A stretch of 64,000 nucleotides of DNA from Planctomycetota bacterium (GTDB taxonomy: Bacteria; Planctomycetota; SZUA-567; H5-PLA8): NCBI GenBank assembly GCA_027493525.1, contig JAOSKN010000001.1:558001-622000 (forward strand), in the 5' to 3' direction. The translations under genes were made by a program, and so were the position numbers. A model generated the notes under the pieces. The model saw nothing but the letters and a program-made list of their open reading frames with translations. It did no database searches and had not been told where the DNA came from. Positions 1 through 7,944 of this stretch are shown piece after piece; positions within the stretch are counted from its first letter, which is position 1, and every line of letters begins with the position of its first letter.

Positions 1-107
1 TCTCCAGCGCCAGGTGCTTCGTCTGTGCGCGGTTCCACGCCGGGATGCCGTAGTAGCCGAAAAAGTGGTGCCCGGGGCCCCGGGTCAGGGCATGCGCCTG
101 ATTCATG
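1..107 (-). CDS. N-terminal fragment of a hypothetical protein, cut by the window edge
   Basis: Reading the minus strand from an ATG at 107 gives 35 residues with no stop before the window edge. The peptide has an aromatic G-H-H-F-F-G-Y-Y-G stretch followed by P-A-W-N. From memory this resembles the start of secreted or cytoplasmic beta-propeller-like proteins (oligogalacturonate-lyase/TolB type) in Planctomycetes-like genomes, but that is only a resemblance. The gene points away from the methyltransferase, so the roughly 160 bases between them would hold two divergent promoters. Function not assigned. Confidence 0.5.
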
Positions 108-265
108 GTCCCGTTACTTTCACACCGGCGCGGGCGAAGTCCACTCCGCAATCCGCGCACGCCTCGCAGGGTGCGACCCGCCAAGCATAACAGCGCGCGC
201 CAAGGTTCGCAGGGTGTAAGGATTCGCTCAACCCGGCCGCTCGAAACGCCGAATCCAAGAGAGCC

Positions 266-2281
266 ATGGGGGGAGCCACCAAAGCGGCGCGCCGCGCGCC
301 GCGCACGCGCCTTGGGCCGCCGCCCGCCGCCCTGCTCGATACCGCCAAACCCGACGTGCGCCGCGAAGGCAAGGTCCTGCGCGGCCCCTTCGGCGCCGCG
401 CGGCCGGGCCGGGAACTGGCGGCGCTGCTCGCGAAGGCCCCGGCGCATCGGCCCGGCGCGTGGGCGCTCGCCGCCGCGGAGATCCTCATGCGCCGCGCGG
501 CCGCGCAGGCCGGATGCGGCGCCGCCCCGCCGGAACGCTGGCTCGGGCGCCTGGCCGATGCCTTCGGGCTCGACGCGGCGGACGCCTCGATTTGCCGCGC
601 GCGGCTCGAAGCGGGGCTTTCCGAGGCCGTCTGGCGCAACCCCGCCCTGCCCGGCGAACTGCTCCTCGCCGCGCGCGCGGCCGCGAAGCCCGCGCGCGAC
701 GGGCGCGCGGGCCGCCTCAGCGCGCCCTGCGTCTACACGCCGCCGGAACTCGCCCGCAGCATGATCCGCGAACTCCACGTCGGCCCCCGCTGCACGCTCG
801 ACCCGAGCTGCGGCGCGGGCATCTTCCTCCTCTGCGCCTTCGAGCGCGCGTTCCGCCGCCGCGTCGAGAACGGACAGCCTCCCGCCGAGGCCGCGCGGCG
901 CGTGCTCGAACACGAACTGGCCGGCTGCGACGTCGACGCCGAGGCGCTCGCGCTGGCCGAGTTCTCCCTGCGCCTGGCGGCCTGGGAGGCCGCGCAACTC
1001 GACGAGGACGTCCCGCTGCGGCTGGCCGAAGGCGACGCGCTGGCCAAGCGGCCGGACCTCGAAGACCGCGCCGACGTCGTCGTCGGAAACCCGCCCTTCG
1101 TCGAGGCGCGCGGATTGAAGCCCGCCCGGCTGGCCGAACTGCGCGGGCGCTTCCGCTGCCTCGCGCAGGGCAAGGTCAATCTCTTCGCGGCCTTCGTCGA
1201 GCGCGGCCTGGAACTGCTGCGCCCCGGCGGCGTGCTTGCCTTCGTCCTTCCCGCGACCTTCCAGCGCAACGAGCGCTACCGCGCGCTCCGCGAACTGCTC
1301 CTCGAATACACCCTCGAGTCCATCGCGCCGGTCGAGCCCAGGCTCTTCGAGGGGCGCGTGGTCGAGACGGTTGTCCTGCGCGTGCGCAAGCAGCCCCCGG
1401 CGCGTTCCTGGCGCGTGCGCCTCCCCGGCGGCTCGCTTCTGCAGCACCAGCTTCCGCTCGGTCCGGCCAAGCGCTTCTGCGACGCGGCCGAACCCGCGCT
1501 GCGCCGGCAGGTGCGCCTGATGGAAAAGCACGGCGTGCCCTTGGAAGAATACTTCGAGGTCCGCGACGGCATCTCGACGGGCTTCCAGCCCTTCCCGCAC
1601 AAGCTCCTGGGGCGCCTCAGCCCCGGCGGGCTCGACTTCGTCGCCGACGACGGCACGCACAGGCCTTTCGATCCCGGCGTCCACGTGCGCGTCCTGGACG
1701 GCGGCGAGATCGCCTCGTACGCACCGATGCGCTGGGAAGGGCGCTGGCTGGAGTACGACAAGCGCCACGAGCATCAGCCGCCGCACCCCGGCCGGTCCTT
1801 CAACTGCCAGCTCCGCGAACGCGCCATCTTCGACCGCGACGAGAAGCTCCTCAGCCGCCAGACCGCGCGCGGGCTCGTCGCGACGCTCGACCGCGAGCGC
1901 TTCTTCGCGCGCAACAGCCTCCACGTCACCTACGTCCGGCCCGGCGTCGAATTGCCCGAGCCCGAGGCCCCCGGCGGGACGAACCGCTCGCGCGCCTTGT
2001 CCCTCGCCGCGCTCTGCGCCTGCTTCAACAGCGCCTTCTACACGCGCTACTTCCTGGCCGTAACCGGCGAGGACGGCGGGGTCTTCCCGCAGGTCCACAT
2101 CGCCGACGTGCGCCGCCTCCCCATCCTGCCCGGGCTCCTGCGCAAAGGCGGCCCGCTCCACGCGCTGGGCGGCGAACTCCTCGCCCTCCACGCGACCGAG
2201 CCGCGCGACGAGACCGGCATCGCCCACGCGAAGCAGGCCGTCGAAAACCTGCTCCAGGCGGCGTTTGGGATGCTGGATTAA
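266..2281 (+). CDS. N6-adenine DNA methyltransferase, Eco57I/TaqI-like, with C-terminal target-recognition region
   Basis: A 671-residue SAM-dependent DNA methyltransferase expected to methylate adenine at a specific DNA site. Motifs appear in gamma-class order: V-Y-T-P-P-E-L (motif X, near residue 156), D-P-S-C-G-A-G-I-F (motif I, near 179), a G-C-D-V-D acidic motif II, and catalytic N-P-P-F near 275. The distal third carries a TaqI-like specificity region, with an aromatic block containing N-S-A-F-Y and F-P-Q-V-H-I near the end. The first 150 residues are Ala/Arg-rich and not recognised. The ATG at 266 is taken although its ribosome site is poor. No restriction or BREX gene is visible beside it, so it may be a solitary methylase or the edge of a defence locus extending leftward. 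Confidence 0.85.
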   Translation: MGGATKAARRAPRTRLGPPPAALLDTAKPDVRREGKVLRGPFGAARPGRELAALLAKAPAHRPGAWALAAAEILMRRAAAQAGCGAAPPERWLGRLADAFGLDAADASICRARLEAGLSEAVWRNPALPGELLLAARAAAKPARDGRAGRLSAPCVYTPPELARSMIRELHVGPRCTLDPSCGAGIFLLCAFERAFRRRVENGQPPAEAARRVLEHELAGCDVDAEALALAEFSLRLAAWEAAQLDEDVPLRLAEGDALAKRPDLEDRADVVVGNPPFVEARGLKPARLAELRGRFRCLAQGKVNLFAAFVERGLELLRPGGVLAFVLPATFQRNERYRALRELLLEYTLESIAPVEPRLFEGRVVETVVLRVRKQPPARSWRVRLPGGSLLQHQLPLGPAKRFCDAAEPALRRQVRLMEKHGVPLEEYFEVRDGISTGFQPFPHKLLGRLSPGGLDFVADDGTHRPFDPGVHVRVLDGGEIASYAPMRWEGRWLEYDKRHEHQPPHPGRSFNCQLRERAIFDRDEKLLSRQTARGLVATLDRERFFARNSLHVTYVRPGVELPEPEAPGGTNRSRALSLAALCACFNSAFYTRYFLAVTGEDGGVFPQVHIADVRRLPILPGLLRKGGPLHALGGELLALHATEPRDETGIAHAKQAVENLLQAAFGMLD

Positions 2282-2375
2282 GAGTGCCTAGACGGCTCCG
2301 GAACGCCGGGCAAGCGAGGCGCGGGTTCGCCTCTCGTCGCGGAATGGCGCCGGCGGCGCTGCGGTCGCGAAACCG

Positions 2376-3801
2376 CTACTTCGGCGTATCGCGCTTCACG
2401 CGCACGCCGGGATAGGTCTCGTCGAACCACTTCTCCCAGCGCAGTACGTCCTTGCCGAAGTCCTGGCGGCTCAGATACACGGCCGTTTCGATGACGGTAT
2501 CCTGCGCGTCCTTGAAGTCTTCCACGTCGCGCATCAGGTAGATCAACCGGCTCAGCGCGTCCTTATGGTGCTCCTTGAAGGGCGACGTGAGCGGGTAGAG
2601 GTAGCGCAAAGAGGAGACCGCCGAGCGCTTGACGTCCTTATGCTCCTTGCGTTCCGCGCTGGGATCGATGATGGAGATCAGGGTCTTGGCGATGGTCGCC
2701 ACCGCTTCGGCGTTCGGAGCGGGCCGCTTCTCGCGCTGCGCGGAGAGCATGTAGGCGAAGGTCTTGGCGATGACCTTCCGAATCGCGAGGTCGTTTTCGT
2801 AGGCCTTCGAGTTGGGCTCGGAGTAGAAGTCCTTGAACGCCTTGAGCAGCGAATCCAGGGCCTCGTCCTTTCCGGTGATGCCCAGCGCCTCGACCGCCGC
2901 GACCACCAGGACTTTGTTGTTCTCCTTCTCCAAGACCTTCTGGATCACGGGCAGCACGCGATTGCCGGTCTTCACGCCCGCGCGCTCCAGCCGCGCCAGC
3001 GTCTTCATCCCCTCGGCGCGAATCTCAGGATCGATCGTGGTCTGCTCCACCAGTTGGATCAGCTTCTGTACCGTCGGCGGCGTAACCAGCGTGTCCAGAT
3101 CCTTGTCGATGCGGCTCAGGATCCCGTAGAAGGCGCTCACCACGGCTTCCTTGAGCCGGTCGGAGAGGTTGACCTGATTGAGGATGTTGGCGAGCGTCTC
3201 CAGCGACTTGGGGCTGCCGATCTTCCCGATGGCGTCCACGCAGGCCTGCCGGACCATCTCGTCGGGGCCGCCCACCTGCCGGTTGCCCTGGTCTTCGGCC
3301 AGCTTCTGCAAGGAGACCAACGCGCGCTCTTCCGGCAGGCTGCTCAGCACCAGGGTGTTGCCGAATACGCCGGCGATCTGCGCCCGGATCAGCACCTCCT
3401 CGTTCTTGTCGTCGAGGTGCTTGGTGAAGGGCTCGGTGTAGCGCTTGGCCGCCAGCCGGTCCAGCGTGTACACGGTGCTCTGCAGGCGCCCCAGGGTTTC
3501 GATCCCCCAGGCGCACGAAAAGATCGTCGTCGGTCTGCTTCACGATCGAGAGCAGTCCGTCCACCACGTCGTTCTCATCGACCCGGTTGCGGTCGCGCAG
3601 TTTGCCCAGCTTCTTGATCGCATCCAGCCGGTCTTCGGGGAATGCCGCCCGCTTCTTCGCCAAGGCGACCAATTCGGCGACGGTCATCTCGACGTCTTTC
3701 GTCTGCGCGCTGGCCGAACCGGCCAACCCGGCCAGACCGAGAGCCAGCATCAGCAAGACGGCGCCGCCAGGAGTCCGCATCACGCCACGTGGACCGAGCA
3801 T
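2376..3801 (-). CDS. secreted HEAT-repeat protein, interrupted by a one-base frameshift
   Basis: Two overlapping minus-strand frames join into one protein of about 474 residues if one base is removed from the C5 run at 3504-3508 (+ strand). The upstream frame ends in D-L-F-V-R-L-G and the downstream one continues as I-E-T-L-G-R-L-Q. The ATG at 3801 is chosen because GGAGG lies 6 bases upstream. The first 30 residues form a signal peptide ending in S-A-S-A-Q. The rest consists of repeated helical pairs (A-C-V-D-A-I-G-K-I-G, V-V-A-A-V-E-A-L-G-I type) typical of HEAT/armadillo scaffolds. Probably an exported protein-binding scaffold; partner unknown. The frameshift is more likely a homopolymer error than real decay, because both halves look intact. 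Confidence 0.75.
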
Positions 3802-3876
3802 GGACAACCTCCCTCGGGAGCGCGGGCCCTGTGGCGCGCACCTCCGCGTTCGTTGGAATTAAGGGCGGACCAAGGT

Positions 3877-3905
3877 CTTGTAAGAATTGACGCGCCGCCT
3901 GTCAA
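3877..3905 (-). promoter_or_regulatory. sigma70-type promoter for the HEAT-repeat gene
   Basis: On the minus strand a perfect TTGACA (3900-3905) is followed after 17 bases by TACAAG (3877-3882, four of six matches to TATAAT). It lies about 75 bases upstream of the HEAT gene's start codon. The match to the housekeeping consensus is good; activity is inferred. Confidence 0.55.
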
Positions 3906-3963
3906 CGTGAAAAGCGATTCGCGTCCGCCACCCTTCAGACGACCGGCCCTTGCACTTTGTGAC

Positions 3964-4770
3964 CTAATTCGCCCGGCGTTCGATAAAAGCCACCGCTTCG
4001 CGGAACTTTTCGTACCGCCGCTCGAGCCGCCGGAACTCCGGACCGTGCATGCAGCGCTTCCCGTCCGGTCTCCGCCCGATCCCCAGATGTTTGTGCAGCA
4101 GCTCGTGATACATCAGGTAATCCAGGACAAAGAGCGGCACGCGCGGCGAGTCGAACAGCCGACTCACGATCAGCCGATCGGACTCCGGATCGTAGCTCCC
4201 CAGCACGCGCCGCGAACGCCCGGGGCTCCAGCAGAGCCTGGGCCGGGCCAGGCGGCCCTCGAAATACCGCGCGTTGACCCGCGCAAAACTCTCTTCCAGC
4301 GAACGGAAGCGCCCAGGGCCCGTGCGGGCCCGCGGGCTGTAGCGCCGCGTACCCGGCAGATTGAAGACCGCGTGCGGAAGCTGCGCGACGAAGGCATCGT
4401 ACGCGCCGCGCTCGACGTTCACCCGAGCCCGGCGGGTCCGCGCGAGCATCAGGTGCGCGGCCTGCAGGAACACCTCGTCGCTTGCCGCGCGGAAGGCCAG
4501 GTGAAAGCGGATCAGCGCCGTGCCGGCCGGATCGATGCGAAAACTGTAGAGCGTCGAGCGGAACGGCCGGAAGGTCGCGCGGACGCGCCGCACCGAGGCC
4601 GCGCCGCGTGCCCGGGCCGCGCGGGCGAAAAGTTCGGCCGCGCGCCGCTCGTCGATGTGCCTGGGATGAGCCTCGCGCAGGCGCAGCAGCAGCGCCTCGC
4701 CGGCCGGGGGCGGAACGTCCTTCGCGGCGCACGCCGCCGCGTTCTCGAATGGCAGTTCCAGTTGCGGCAT
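3964..4770 (-). CDS. SprT-like zinc metalloprotein
   Basis: A protein of about 268 residues with a zincin signature. H-E-L-L-H lies at residues 222-226 (from the ATG at 4770), followed by H-G-P-E-F-R-R-L. This is the HExxH plus downstream His arrangement of SprT/YgjP-like minigluzincins. The preceding Y-F-E-G-R-L and R-L-C-W-S-P segments also fit SprT-like domains. The family includes DNA-protein-crosslink proteases (Spartan) and bacterial proteins of unknown substrate. The N-terminal 100 residues are Arg/Ala-rich and unassigned. An in-frame start 120 bases further upstream exists, but that extension is only Arg-rich low-complexity sequence. Divergent from the TPR gene. Confidence 0.7.
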   Translation of the reverse strand: MPQLELPFENAAACAAKDVPPPAGEALLLRLREAHPRHIDERRAAELFARAARARGAASVRRVRATFRPFRSTLYSFRIDPAGTALIRFHLAFRAASDEVFLQAAHLMLARTRRARVNVERGAYDAFVAQLPHAVFNLPGTRRYSPRARTGPGRFRSLEESFARVNARYFEGRLARPRLCWSPGRSRRVLGSYDPESDRLIVSRLFDSPRVPLFVLDYLMYHELLHKHLGIGRRPDGKRCMHGPEFRRLERRYEKFREAVAFIERRAN

Positions 4771-4937
4771 GTCCGTCCGGATCCGCGGGCCGTTGCCCCC
4801 GTCGTCGCGCCTCCGCGACTCGGCGCGCCGACTTTCGCGCCTTTTTGGGTCTTGACGACGCACTACCTCTTGCAGAAAGATAGGCTCCACGGGTGGTTTG
4901 TCGAGACTGGAAAAGCGGCCGGAGCCAATTCTCGTCG

Positions 4938-5423
4938 ATGCGGACCCGCCGGAAGCGAGACCCGCGTTGCGTCCTGACGCCCGACCTGCGCCGCTACTAC
5001 AGCGAGGGCGGCAGCCGGAGCGTCTTTACGGTCATCGAATTGCCCGTCCTGTCCGGTTACGACTTCGAAGTCGCCTTCTGCGAAGACATCCTCAAGCGCG
5101 CGCCGGGGCATTTCGAGGCGCTCTCCCTGCTCGGCGAGGCCTACGCGCGCCGCGGGCAATACGAGAAGGGCCTCGAAGCCGACCTCAAGCTCACCCGCAT
5201 GCACCCGGAGAGCAACGCGGCGTACTACAATCTCGCCTGCTCCTACGCGCTCAACGCGCGCAAGGACGAGGCGCTCACGGCGCTCAAGCGCGCCGTGCGC
5301 CTGGGCTACCGCGACGTCGAACACCTGCGCAGCGACCGCGACCTCACGATCCTGCACGGCGACAAGCGCTTCCAGCGCCTCATCCAGCGCTTGCGACGGG
5401 AGGCCCGCAAGGCCGGGCGCTGA
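4938..5423 (+). CDS. TPR-repeat protein
   Basis: About 161 residues. The middle holds three tetratricopeptide-like units: L-S-L-L-G-E-A-Y-A-R-R-G-Q-Y, then A-A-Y-Y-N-L-A-C-S-Y-A-L, then A-L-T-A-L-K-R-A-V-R-L-G-Y. It ends with D-V-E-H-L-R-S-D-R-D-L, a closing motif often seen after the last TPR in proteins that track fine-grained loads. No signal peptide or membrane segment, so a cytoplasmic interaction scaffold is likely. The ATG at 4938 is preferred over one 45 bases upstream because GGAG lies ahead of it and the extra residues are unlike the rest. Divergent from the SprT-like gene with a very short shared upstream region. Confidence 0.7.
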   Translation: MRTRRKRDPRCVLTPDLRRYYSEGGSRSVFTVIELPVLSGYDFEVAFCEDILKRAPGHFEALSLLGEAYARRGQYEKGLEADLKLTRMHPESNAAYYNLACSYALNARKDEALTALKRAVRLGYRDVEHLRSDRDLTILHGDKRFQRLIQRLRREARKAGR

Positions 5424-5493
5424 ACCGGAGTTTCTCCTCGACGCGGCCGAGCCGCCCGGCTACAGTCGGCGCGCCGGCACGGGAATCACGAAC

Positions 5494-5673
5494 ATGCACA
5501 CACCAATCCGAGACGGCTTCCGCTGGGCCTTCGCACTCGCGCTGCTGGCCCTCGCGCTCCTGATGCCCGGCTGCGCCCGCAACCAGACCACCCTCGACGA
5601 CCGCACCTTGGAACAGAAGCCGCACACCGAGACCGACAAGCCCACCGACCGTTCGGACCCCTTCCGGCCCTGA
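5494..5673 (+). CDS. very small lipoprotein, 59 residues
   Basis: A short reading frame 70 bases after the TPR gene. It encodes a basic start (R-D-G-F-R-W), a hydrophobic run A-L-A-L-L-A-L-A-L-L, and a lipobox-like M-P-G-C with Cys at about 27, then a 32-residue hydrophilic tail ending in P-F-R-P. This is the classical layout of a small lipoprotein anchored by Cys after signal peptidase II cleavage. Function unknown; such peptides are common beside secreted-enzyme loci in this kind of genome. Its coding status rests on the signal sequence alone. Confidence 0.5.
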   Translation: MHTPIRDGFRWAFALALLALALLMPGCARNQTTLDDRTLEQKPHTETDKPTDRSDPFRP

Positions 5674-5836
5674 GTACAGCGCCGCAGAAGTAACTGGCCC
5701 AATGCGCCGGGGATTTTGACCCGGATCGAGCCGCGCCGAGGGAGCATCCCGGGACGAAGATCCTTGACCGAGGCGCGAAGAAGAGCCGGATCCAAAGGCC
5801 CAAGCAGACGGCAGGAACTTCCAAAGTACGACGGTG

Positions 5837-6430
5837 TTACGCTCCGTCCGCCGCTTCCGCCTCGGCTTGCGCGCGCGCCAGAAAATCCCCGATGCCGAAG
5901 TGCGCGGCCCATTGCGCCAGGTATGCGCGATCCAGCCGTTCCCGTTGCACGCGCAATACGTCCACCGCATCCGACCATTGGCGCTGCGCCACCTTTCCGC
6001 CGGCGTGAAACCAGCGCAGCTTGTGGAGCACGATGTCCTCGGCGCTTGCGCACCAGACTTCGCGCCTCGGCACGTCGAAGTACGGCAGCTTTACGCGGCG
6101 CGAAAAGTCGAGCCGCGCGTAGGGCTCGTCGCGGATTGGGAAGACATCCACCTTGAGCATCGTATCCAGGTGAATCAGATTGAACGTCCTCTTGCGCCGC
6201 ACGGCGTCCCGGACGGTTGCGGGTTCGACGTAATACGCCTCGCCCAACGCCGCCAGGAACGGCCCGACATGGGCCTCGCTCAGATCCGCCACCAAGTCGG
6301 CGTCGAGCGTCTGGCGCGGCTTGCCCAGGAGGGAACTGGCCAGAGATCCGGCCACCAAGTAGGGAACGCCCAGCCGCTCCAGGATCGCGATCACTTGCAA
6401 GCAGACGTCTCGGATCTGTTCGCTGCTCAC
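5837..6430 (-). CDS. nucleotidyltransferase-fold protein (DUF6036/AbiEii-like)
   Basis: 197 residues from a GTG at 6430 that overlaps the stop of the preceding gene (GTGA). The core reads V-P-Y-L-V-A-G-S-L-A-S, R-Q-T-L-D-A-D-L-V and M-L-K-V-D-V-F. This is the G-S plus D-x-D pattern of minimal nucleotidyltransferases, with a third acidic residue in K-V-D. The second half contains C-A-S-A-E-D-I-V-L-H-K-L-R-W-F, typical of the DUF6036/AbiEii group. Some relatives act as toxins that transfer nucleotides to tRNA or protein; many are uncharacterised. The upstream small gene is probably its partner. An in-frame extension upstream of the GTG is rejected because it overlaps the neighbour completely. 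Confidence 0.7.
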   Translation of the reverse strand: MSSEQIRDVCLQVIAILERLGVPYLVAGSLASSLLGKPRQTLDADLVADLSEAHVGPFLAALGEAYYVEPATVRDAVRRKRTFNLIHLDTMLKVDVFPIRDEPYARLDFSRRVKLPYFDVPRREVWCASAEDIVLHKLRWFHAGGKVAQRQWSDAVDVLRVQRERLDRAYLAQWAAHFGIGDFLARAQAEAEAADGA

Positions 6431-6699
6431 GCCAGCGTCCCGTTCCGTGGACCGCGAACCTTCTGCCGGTACGCGATGAACTTCCGCGCCAGGTCGCGCC
6501 CATAGATCGATGCCAGGAACAGCTCGTCGCGCCGGTCCTCCGTCTCGTGGGGATAAAGCCGGTCGAAGGCCGCGCGCGCGCCCGTCCAAGCCAGCGCGCT
6601 TAGCTCGAACGCGATCCGCAGCCGCTTGCCGGGACTGGCCTTGCGCAGCAGGTCGTACTGCACGCGGTCGATCTTCGGATCGGTATCCAGGGAATCCAT
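6427..6699 (-). CDS. small partner protein of the nucleotidyltransferase module
   Basis: 90 residues, starting at the ATG at 6699 with GGGAG eight bases upstream. The sequence contains Q-Y-D-L-L-R-K-A-S-P-G-K-R-L-R-I-A-F-E-L and R-R-D-E-L-F-L-A-S-I-Y-G-R-D, a helical pattern. I recall it recurring upstream of DUF6036-type nucleotidyltransferases. Its stop overlaps the next start by four bases, so the two are translationally coupled. It could be an antitoxin or regulatory subunit; this is inference from the arrangement only. Confidence 0.55.
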   Translation of the reverse strand: MDSLDTDPKIDRVQYDLLRKASPGKRLRIAFELSALAWTGARAAFDRLYPHETEDRRDELFLASIYGRDLARKFIAYRQKVRGPRNGTLA

Positions 6700-6867
6700 C
6701 GCGGCGGCTCCCGGTCTTTGCGCCATCGTATCGGCCTTCGGCGCCCGCCTCAAGGCCGCTGGAATGCGCTCCAACAGCCGTCCGCCTCGCTCGTTACATG
6801 GAATGGCCCCTGGGCGCTTCGAATACCGAGCCGCCCGCGCCGTCCATCCCGCAAGGAGCCTCGCCTA

Positions 6868-7434
6868 ATGCGACCGAACGTCCGTCTTGCCAGCTTGCTT
6901 CTGATCGCCGCCTGCGCGTGGGGGCTCGCCGTCCCCGCCTCCGCCGGTGAAGCCAAGGGGAAGGGCGCGTCCCACGCCAAGGATAAGGGCGGCAACAAGG
7001 ACAAAGAGAAGGACAAAGACAACGGCCAGAACGATCGCGCCGAAGGCGAGCGGGGCCAAGGCCAGGGTCAGAGCCGTGGCCACGACCCCGACAAGGATCG
7101 CGGTCCCGACGAACGTCCCAAAGGCTGGGACGAAGGCAAGAAGGAAGGCTGGCGCGGCGAGAACCCGCCTGGCTGGGACCATTGGGACCAGGGCAAGCGC
7201 GACGGCTGGAAGAAGGACGTGACCGACGCCCGGGACGAGGTGGGCAAGGAATGCCGCAAGAAGGGCCTCGCGGATGACGAACGCCGTCAGGCCGAGGACG
7301 CCGTCGAACGAATCTCAATCAAAGGCAAGCCGGTCAAGGAAGCGCGCGACAAGGTCATCGACGCGGTCCGCAATGGGAAAAAAGCCAAGGACGTCTTGAA
7401 CGACGAAGGCATTACCATCGAAATCGGCGAATGA
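6868..7434 (+). CDS. secreted, highly charged protein with repeated GW motifs
   Basis: 188 residues. AAGGAG nine bases before the ATG at 6868 fixes the start. Residues 1-25 are a signal peptide ending in V-P-A-S-A-G. A long Lys/Asp/Gly-rich stretch follows (K-D-K-E-K-D-K-D type), then three spaced units of the form P-K-G-W-D-E-G-K-K-E-G-W, P-P-G-W-D-H-W-D and G-K-R-D-G-W. The C-terminal 60 residues look folded and helical (D-E-R-R-Q-A-E-D-A-V-E-R). The low-complexity part suggests an extended periplasmic or surface linker binding polyanions or metals. No enzyme motif seen. Followed by a strong terminator. Confidence 0.65.
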   Translation: MRPNVRLASLLLIAACAWGLAVPASAGEAKGKGASHAKDKGGNKDKEKDKDNGQNDRAEGERGQGQGQSRGHDPDKDRGPDERPKGWDEGKKEGWRGENPPGWDHWDQGKRDGWKKDVTDARDEVGKECRKKGLADDERRQAEDAVERISIKGKPVKEARDKVIDAVRNGKKAKDVLNDEGITIEIGE

Positions 7435-7451
7435 CCCCGGCGCGCACGGAG

Positions 7452-7482
7452 CACGGCCGCCAACCCCGGCGCGCCGTGTTTT
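7452..7482 (+). terminator. Rho-independent terminator after the charged secreted protein
   Basis: CACGGC plus CGCC pairs with GGCG plus GCCGTG around an AACCCC loop with a single bulged C, giving a ten-pair GC stem followed directly by TTTT. It sits 18 bases after the upstream stop codon, between two convergent genes. Confidence 0.7.
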
Positions 7483-7506
7483 CCGTGTCGCCGCGAATCC
7501 CTGCGC

Positions 7507-7737
7507 TCAGACTTCGTAACTGCGCGAAGGTTCCAGGACGTCCTTTTTTTCGTAGATCGCCACGACGTAGGTGAATGCCGGATCGCCTACCTTCAGTTCC
7601 CGCGCGTAGTTCGCGGCGCTCTCCTCCTCGTCGAAGAAGCGGCGCTTGACGCACTTGCCCTCCGACGTGAGCGTCTTCACTTGGCACTTCACCGGCTCCT
7701 TGCGGCTCTTTCTCGGAGCGCTGGCGGCCTTGGCCAT
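7507..7737 (-). CDS. small basic hypothetical protein, 76 residues
   Basis: The start is set by AAAGGAGG six bases before the ATG at 7737, one of the clearest ribosome sites in the window. The protein begins with a basic A-P-R-K-S-R-K-E-P segment, then V-K-C-Q-V-K-T-L and C-V-K-R-R-F-F-D-E-E-E-S-A-A-N-Y-A. It looks like a compact alpha/beta cytoplasmic protein. The strong ribosome site suggests high expression. Family not recognised. Confidence 0.65.
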   Translation of the reverse strand: MAKAASAPRKSRKEPVKCQVKTLTSEGKCVKRRFFDEEESAANYARELKVGDPAFTYVVAIYEKKDVLEPSRSYEV

Positions 7738-7944
7738 GGTACGCCTCCTTTCGTCCCTCCGGTGGTTTCGGCATGCAGCCCGGCGCGCGATCCCGGGGGG
7801 CGGGTCCGCGCCGCGCGTAGTCCCGAACGTGAGCGTCATTGAGGCGACTGCGTTCGGCAGGGAAACCCATTGTCGCGGATCGGCGCGGCACAAGCAACCG
7901 GTATATGCGGGGCGCAGGTTCGCAGCGTGCAGGAATCCGGGGGC

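Noticed and set aside
3504..3508. Programmed ribosomal frameshift in the HEAT gene
   Set aside because: No slippery heptamer or downstream pseudoknot was apparent, and similar one-base problems occur in unrelated genes at other C/G runs.
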